The notes below the pieces were generated by a model. That model saw only the letters and a program-made list of their open reading frames with translations. It was not told where the DNA came from and searched no databases. A stretch of DNA of 64,000 bases, from positions 62,001 to 126,000 of the forward strand of contig CAJTOG010000001.1 in the NCBI GenBank assembly GCA_910577575.1, read 5' to 3'. How positions within the stretch are numbered: the first letter of the stretch is position 1; each line of letters starts with the position of its first letter. Positions 60,003-64,000 of this stretch are shown one piece after another. A program made the position numbers and the translations under genes. The DNA is from an uncultured Ruminococcus sp. Lineage in GTDB: Bacteria > Bacillota > Clostridia > Oscillospirales > Ruminococcaceae.

Positions 60003-60042
60003 AAAAATCCGCAGAAATAAGAAATCATAGCGGATTTTTTTA
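60003..60042 (+). terminator. Terminator after rsmG
   Basis: AAAAATCCGC and GCGGATTTTTTT pair around a 17-base loop. Confidence 0.8.
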
Positions 60043-60117
60043 ATGGATTTTATTTCCGGTACGTGTTAAAATTAGCATACAGAGCAAAGCTCAAGTAAAA
60101 ATCACAAGGAGATTAAA

Positions 60118-60735
60118 ATGCTAACTTTAACAAAAGAAAAGGAAAAAGACAAAGCAGTAGAAACTGAAACAGACAGAAATGGATTTTCAAGAATCAGTGA
60201 AAGGGATTCGGCAATTTCTGCACTCGTTGAGCATATCAGAAAACAGAAGCTTTCATTTTTTGATGAAGCATCTGCAATTGAAAAGCTCATCAGATATTAT
60301 GGAATGACTCAGGAAGAAGCCGCAGATAAACTGGGAAAGGCACAAAGTACAATTGCAAACAAACTACGCCTGCTCCGTCTTACCTCGGAAGAACGTGATA
60401 TTATAATGGAATATAACCTTACAGAAAGACATTCAAGAGCTTTGTTGAAACTTGCAAGTCCAGAAGACAGAATGATTATTATTGAAAAAATAATTGATGA
60501 AAGTCTTAATGTTGACAAGACAGAACAGCTTATTGATGAATTTATCGGCAGAGAACATGAAAAACAGGTATATAAAAAACGTTCGCCTGTTTTAAGAAAC
60601 GTTAAAAACTTTATAAATTCAATAAATAAGGCTGTTGAGGCTATGCAAACAGCAGGTATTCAAGTTACTTCAAATAAAATTCAGTACGATGAATACATAG
60701 AATACTCTGTAAGAATTCCGATAGATAGTTTATAA
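60118..60735 (+). CDS. noc: Noc-like DNA-binding protein without the CTP-binding domain
   Basis: A 205-residue protein at the usual place of noc, between rsmG and parA. It has the middle helix-turn-helix domain (about 60-130) and a C-terminal dimerisation part, but the N-terminal CTP-binding domain with the GERR motif, normally about 100 residues, is missing; only a Lys/Glu-rich start (LTKEKEKDKAVETE) precedes ISERDSAISAL. The positions that set Noc specificity read Gln and Lys in GKAQSTIANKLRLLR and Arg in LTERHSRALL, as in Noc and unlike ParB. A terminator and AAGGAG lie upstream, so truncation by frameshift is unlikely. Confidence 0.8.
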   Translation: MLTLTKEKEKDKAVETETDRNGFSRISERDSAISALVEHIRKQKLSFFDEASAIEKLIRYYGMTQEEAADKLGKAQSTIANKLRLLRLTSEERDIIMEYNLTERHSRALLKLASPEDRMIIIEKIIDESLNVDKTEQLIDEFIGREHEKQVYKKRSPVLRNVKNFINSINKAVEAMQTAGIQVTSNKIQYDEYIEYSVRIPIDSL

Positions 60736-60758
60736 AATTTTGATGTTCCATGTGAAAG

Positions 60759-60774
60759 TGTTCCACGTGGAACA
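60759..60774. other. parS site 4
   Basis: TGTTCCACGTGGAACA after the noc-like gene, with a degenerate copy TGTTCCATGTGAAAGT directly before it (60744-60759). The palindrome plus the T run that follows could also act as a terminator. Confidence 0.9.
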
Positions 60775-60843
60775 TTTTTTTACGGTAATCAAATTTTTGT
60801 GGTAAAACATTTTTTATAAATATGAAAAAATCCAAATTATGTA

Positions 60844-60872
60844 TTTACAAACAATAAAAAAAGTGATATAAT
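60844..60872 (+). promoter_or_regulatory. Promoter of parA-parB
   Basis: TTTACA (60844-60849), 17-base spacer, TATAAT (60867-60872), 32 bases before parA. Confidence 0.75.
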
Positions 60873-60904
60873 GATTATGATATTAAAAGGAAAGGAAGAA
60901 TCCT

Positions 60905-61726
60905 ATGGGGAAAATTATTGCTGTTGCTAACCAGAAGGGCGGTGTTGGAAAATCAACTACTGTTGTAAATCTTGCAGCGTATCTTGGTTCACGCAACAAA
61001 AAAGTTCTATGTATAGATACAGACCCTCAGGGTAACGCTACAACAGGCTTTGGAATTAAAAAAAAGTCTGCTGAGTTTACTGCATATGATATATTGACAG
61101 GCAAAGCACGTATTCAGGAAGCCATTATAGTTACAGAATTTGAAAATGTTTCTATAGTTCCTGCTTCTGAATCACTTGCCGGAGCTGAAATTGAAATGAT
61201 TAATCTTGAAAATCGTGTGAACAGACTGAAGATGCAGCTTCTTTCAGTTAGGAATAATTATGACTACATTTTTATAGATTGTCCGCCGGCCCTTGGTTCA
61301 CTTACTATTAATGCACTTGTTGCAGCCGACAGTATTATTGTACCTATGCTTGCAGAGTTTTATGCACTTGAAGGATTATCACAGCTTGTCAATACTATCA
61401 AGATTGTAAAAAGCAATTATAATCCTTCAATCAGCATTGAAGGTATTCTTTTTACTATGTTTGACAGCAGACTTAATATTGCAAACGATGTTGTTTCAGA
61501 AGTTGAAAAATATTTTCCGGATAAGGTATTCAAAACAAAAATTCCGAGAAATGTACGTATTTCTGAAGCACCAAGTCACGGAAAGCCGGTTATGTATTAT
61601 GATAAGTCATCAAAAGGTACTGATTCATATACACTTCTGGGATTGGAAATACTTGGCGAACCCCTTGTACTTCCGCAGAAAAAACGTCGTGGCATTTTCT
61701 CTGCATTTAAAAGAAACAACGAGTAA
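60905..61726 (+). CDS. parA: Chromosome partitioning ATPase ParA (Soj)
   Basis: A 273-residue Walker-type ATPase with the deviant Walker A KGGVGKSTTVVNLA, switch I DTDPQGNATTG and Walker B FIDCPPALGSLT. It works with ParB in origin segregation and in control of DnaA. AAAGGAAGGA precedes the ATG. parB follows after 22 bases. Confidence 0.96.
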   Translation: MGKIIAVANQKGGVGKSTTVVNLAAYLGSRNKKVLCIDTDPQGNATTGFGIKKKSAEFTAYDILTGKARIQEAIIVTEFENVSIVPASESLAGAEIEMINLENRVNRLKMQLLSVRNNYDYIFIDCPPALGSLTINALVAADSIIVPMLAEFYALEGLSQLVNTIKIVKSNYNPSISIEGILFTMFDSRLNIANDVVSEVEKYFPDKVFKTKIPRNVRISEAPSHGKPVMYYDKSSKGTDSYTLLGLEILGEPLVLPQKKRRGIFSAFKRNNE

Positions 61727-61748
61727 TAATTGAAAGGCAGAAAAATTT

Positions 61749-62594
61749 ATGGCTAAAGGTGGTTTAGGTGCAGGTCTTGACCTGCTTTTCAGTGACAATT
61801 CAAACAGTGTTCAGGTAAAAAGCACTCTGCGTATATCTGAAATTGAACCGAATCGTGACCAGCCACGTAAATATTTCAGTGAAGAGAGTATAACAGCACT
61901 TGCCGATTCTATCCGTGAGCATGGTATATTGCAACCGATTCTTGTACGCCCTCTTTTAGATAGTGCAGGCAGTTATCAGATTGTTGCCGGTGAAAGACGT
62001 TGGAGAGCTGCATGCCGTCTGGGTCTGAATGAAGTGCCTGTGATTATAAAGGAGTTTTCAGATATTGAAACAATGCAGATTGCTGTTATAGAAAATTTGC
62101 AGCGTGAAAATCTGAATCCTGTAGAAGAGGCATTGAGCTATAATGACCTGATTGAAAAGTATGGAATGACTCAGGAAAAAGTCGCTAAGATGACGGGCAA
62201 ATCACGTTCGGCAATTGCAAACTCAATAAGACTGCTTTCACTTCCGAAACAAGTACTTGAGATGCTTGCAGACGGAAGCTTGTCAGTGGGACAGGCAAAG
62301 GCCCTTCTTGCGTCTGAAGATGAAAAAATGCTCTTGTCTGTTGCGGAAAGGGCTGCTGACGGTGGAATGACTGTAAGGCAGATTGAAAAACTTATGCAGA
62401 AGGAAAATGTTCCACGTGGAACAAAATCCAATAAAAATGCTGATAATTATTTCATGGAAATGGAAATCTCACTGAAAGAACGCCTTGGACGCAAGGTAAA
62501 AGTGGACTATGGTAAAAGTAAGGGCGTTCTGGTTCTTGAATTTTATGACAAAGAAGATTTGGCAGCTATTGCTGAAAAATTAGCTGATGAATAA
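61749..62594 (+). CDS. parB: Chromosome partitioning protein ParB (Spo0J)
   Basis: A full-length ParB of 281 residues, with the CTP-binding domain (QPRKYF, VAGERRWRAA, ENLQRENLNPVEEAL), the helix-turn-helix domain and a C-terminal dimer domain. The parS-reading positions have Arg in GKSRSAIAN and Gly in LSVGQAKALL, as in parS-specific ParB. Its gene contains a parS site at 62409-62424. Confidence 0.96.
   Translation: MAKGGLGAGLDLLFSDNSNSVQVKSTLRISEIEPNRDQPRKYFSEESITALADSIREHGILQPILVRPLLDSAGSYQIVAGERRWRAACRLGLNEVPVIIKEFSDIETMQIAVIENLQRENLNPVEEALSYNDLIEKYGMTQEKVAKMTGKSRSAIANSIRLLSLPKQVLEMLADGSLSVGQAKALLASEDEKMLLSVAERAADGGMTVRQIEKLMQKENVPRGTKSNKNADNYFMEMEISLKERLGRKVKVDYGKSKGVLVLEFYDKEDLAAIAEKLADE
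62409..62424. other. parS site 5, inside parB
   Basis: TGTTCCACGTGGAACA, perfect palindrome inside parB, encoding NVPRGT. Confidence 0.9.
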
Positions 62595-62622
62595 AAATTT
62601 ATAAAAAGGAGTTTTTAGTAAA

Positions 62623-63915
62623 ATGATTGATATTAAATTTCTCAGAGCAAATCCGGAAATTGTAAAGGAAAATATTAAGAAAAAGTTTCAGGAAGAAAAA
62701 CTTGAACTTGTAGATAAAGTTATTGAACTGGACAGGCAGTACAGGGAAACAAAGGTTGAATGCGACAATCTGAGAAATCAGCGTAAGGTAAAGAGCAAGC
62801 AGATTGGCGGGTTTATGGCTAAGGGACAGAAAGACGAAGCTGAAAAATTAAAGGCAGAGGTTTCGGAAATCGGTATGAAGCTTACAGAGATGGAGGAACT
62901 TGAAGTTAAGCTTGAAGCTGATATACATGAAATTATGCTTGTGATTCCTAATATGATTGATGAAAGTGTACCCATTGGAAAAAATGACAGCGAAAATGTT
63001 GAAGTAGAGAAGTTCGGTGAACCGTTTGTACCTGATTTTGACGTACCTTATCATGTTGATATAATGGAAAAAGTAAAAGGTATAGATATTGATAGTGCAA
63101 GAAAAACAAGCGGTAATGGATTTTATTATCTGTGCGGAGACATTGCTCAGCTCCAAAGCTGCATTCTTTCATATGCAAGGGATTTTATGATTGATAAGGG
63201 ATTTACTTATTATATTCCGCCGTTCATGATTAGAAGCGATGTTGTTACAGGTGTAATGAGTTTTGCAGAAATGGAAGGCATGATGTATAAGATTGAGGGT
63301 GAAGACCTTTATCTTATCGGTACAAGTGAACATTCCATGATTGGTAAATTCATTGATACCATTATTCCTGAATCTGAACTTCCGAAAACACTTACAAGCT
63401 ATTCACCGTGTTTTCGTAAAGAAGTAGGAGCTCATGGTATTGAAGAACGTGGCGTTTACAGAATACACCAGTTTGAAAAACAGGAAATGATTGTTGTATG
63501 CAAACCTGAAGAGAGCATGGAATGGTTTAATAAGCTTTACAGCTATACTGTTGAATTTTTCCGTACCCTTGACATACCTGTCCGTACTATCGAATGCTGT
63601 TCAGGTGATTTGGCTGATTTGAAAGTAAAGAGTATTGACGTTGAGGCATGGTCGCCGAGACAGAAGAAATATTTTGAAGTCGGAAGCTGTTCAAATTTGG
63701 GCGATGCTCAGGCAAGAAGGCTTAAAATCCGTGTTAAAGATGAAGACGGAAACAAATATTTTGCACACACTCTCAATAATACAGTTGTTGCACCACCGAG
63801 AATGCTTATAGCATTTCTTGAAAATAATCTCAATGAAGACGGCAGTATCAGAATACCGGAAGCACTTCGCCCTTATATGAGAAAAAATATTATAGCAGTG
63901 CCTGAAAAGAGATAA
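62623..63915 (+). CDS. serS: Seryl-tRNA synthetase (archaeal-like subtype)
   Basis: A 430-residue class II synthetase with the N-terminal coiled-coil arm (about 30-105). Motif 2 is FRKEVGAHGIEERGVYRIHQ. The TxE loop reads LIGTSEHSMIGKF and motif 3 region reads AHTLNNTVVAPPRMLIAFLE, which resemble archaeal and eukaryotic SerRS (TSEHPM, TLNNTAIATTR) more than the common bacterial PTAEVPLT and LNGSGLAVGRT. It follows parB by 28 bases; no T-box leader is seen. AAAGGAG precedes the ATG. Confidence 0.93.
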   Translation: MIDIKFLRANPEIVKENIKKKFQEEKLELVDKVIELDRQYRETKVECDNLRNQRKVKSKQIGGFMAKGQKDEAEKLKAEVSEIGMKLTEMEELEVKLEADIHEIMLVIPNMIDESVPIGKNDSENVEVEKFGEPFVPDFDVPYHVDIMEKVKGIDIDSARKTSGNGFYYLCGDIAQLQSCILSYARDFMIDKGFTYYIPPFMIRSDVVTGVMSFAEMEGMMYKIEGEDLYLIGTSEHSMIGKFIDTIIPESELPKTLTSYSPCFRKEVGAHGIEERGVYRIHQFEKQEMIVVCKPEESMEWFNKLYSYTVEFFRTLDIPVRTIECCSGDLADLKVKSIDVEAWSPRQKKYFEVGSCSNLGDAQARRLKIRVKDEDGNKYFAHTLNNTVVAPPRMLIAFLENNLNEDGSIRIPEALRPYMRKNIIAVPEKR

Positions 63916-63922
63916 AAAACAG

Positions 63923-63953
63923 AGCTGTCGGATTTTTTCCGACAGCTTTGTTA
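63923..63953 (+). terminator. Terminator after serS
   Basis: AGCTGTCGG and CCGACAGCT pair around ATTTTTT and are followed by TTTGTTATT. No gene is visible from here to the right edge. Confidence 0.85.
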
Positions 63954-64000
63954 TTCGGGAAAGTCTCCCCATTTACCAGCAGTACAAAGGCACATAACAA

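Noticed and set aside
1..64000. CRISPR arrays, insertion sequences, prophage or integrated elements
   Set aside because: No repeat-spacer pattern, transposase, integrase or attachment duplication was seen; the only dense repeats are the DnaA-box-like sites at the origin.

Overview
The window is a chromosomal segment of a low-GC Bacillota bacterium, most like Ruminococcus or a close relative in the Oscillospiraceae. The basis is an AT-rich base composition, strong -35/-10 promoters with 17-bp spacers, purine-rich ribosome binding sites, two consecutive genes for an acyl-CoA dehydratase activase system, and clostridial versions of PssA, GyrB and SerRS. No phage, insertion sequence, transposon or CRISPR array was seen. 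The genus is an inference from gene content and was not tested by any search.

The replication origin lies at about 49.6-52.8 kb. To its left, on the minus strand, run dnaA, a gene-free box-rich region, dnaN, yaaA, recF, remB, two small unknown genes, gyrB, a YcxB-like gene, gyrA and a metallophosphoesterase. To its right, on the plus strand, run rpmH, rnpA, yidD, yidC, jag, mnmE, mnmG, rsmG, a noc-like gene, parA, parB and serS. This is the conserved Bacillota origin order. Two things depart from the textbook: the putative DnaA boxes are mostly TTTTCAACA rather than TTATCCACA, with matching changes in the DnaA recognition region, and the Noc-like protein lacks the CTP-binding domain. Five palindromic parS sites lie between 57.3 and 62.4 kb.

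The left part (0-49 kb) is a mosaic of short operons. At 0.7-3.5 kb are ppk1 and pssA (polyphosphate and phosphatidylserine synthesis); psd, which completes phosphatidylethanolamine synthesis, is at 10.8 kb behind the split activase genes. At 3.6-5.8 kb a small helical protein, a YitT membrane protein and an AEC transporter form an operon. At 11.7-16.9 kb are murA, a tandem-cyclophilin lipoprotein, a degenerate cyclophilin and a degenerate signal-peptidase-like protein. At 17.3-21.8 kb are glycogen phosphorylase, behind a structured leader, and a GH13 alpha-glucan hydrolase. At 22-26.5 kb is a complete BceRS-BceAB type peptide-antibiotic sensing and detoxification module with a recognisable operator. 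At 26.6-29.3 kb is the ylxM-ffh-rpsP-khpA translation and secretion block. At 30-41 kb are a YfhO membrane protein, tRNA-Thr, a dipeptidase, a multi-sugar ABC ATPase, a pseudouridine synthase, nrdR and smaller genes.

Two intergenic regions look like undescribed structured RNAs: one at about 29.33-29.55 kb (minus strand, own promoter, GC-rich core, terminator) and one at 35.68-35.82 kb (rod-like, closed by a 13-bp stem, 6S-like in shape). With the unusual origin and the Noc-like protein, these are the best candidates for new biology here.
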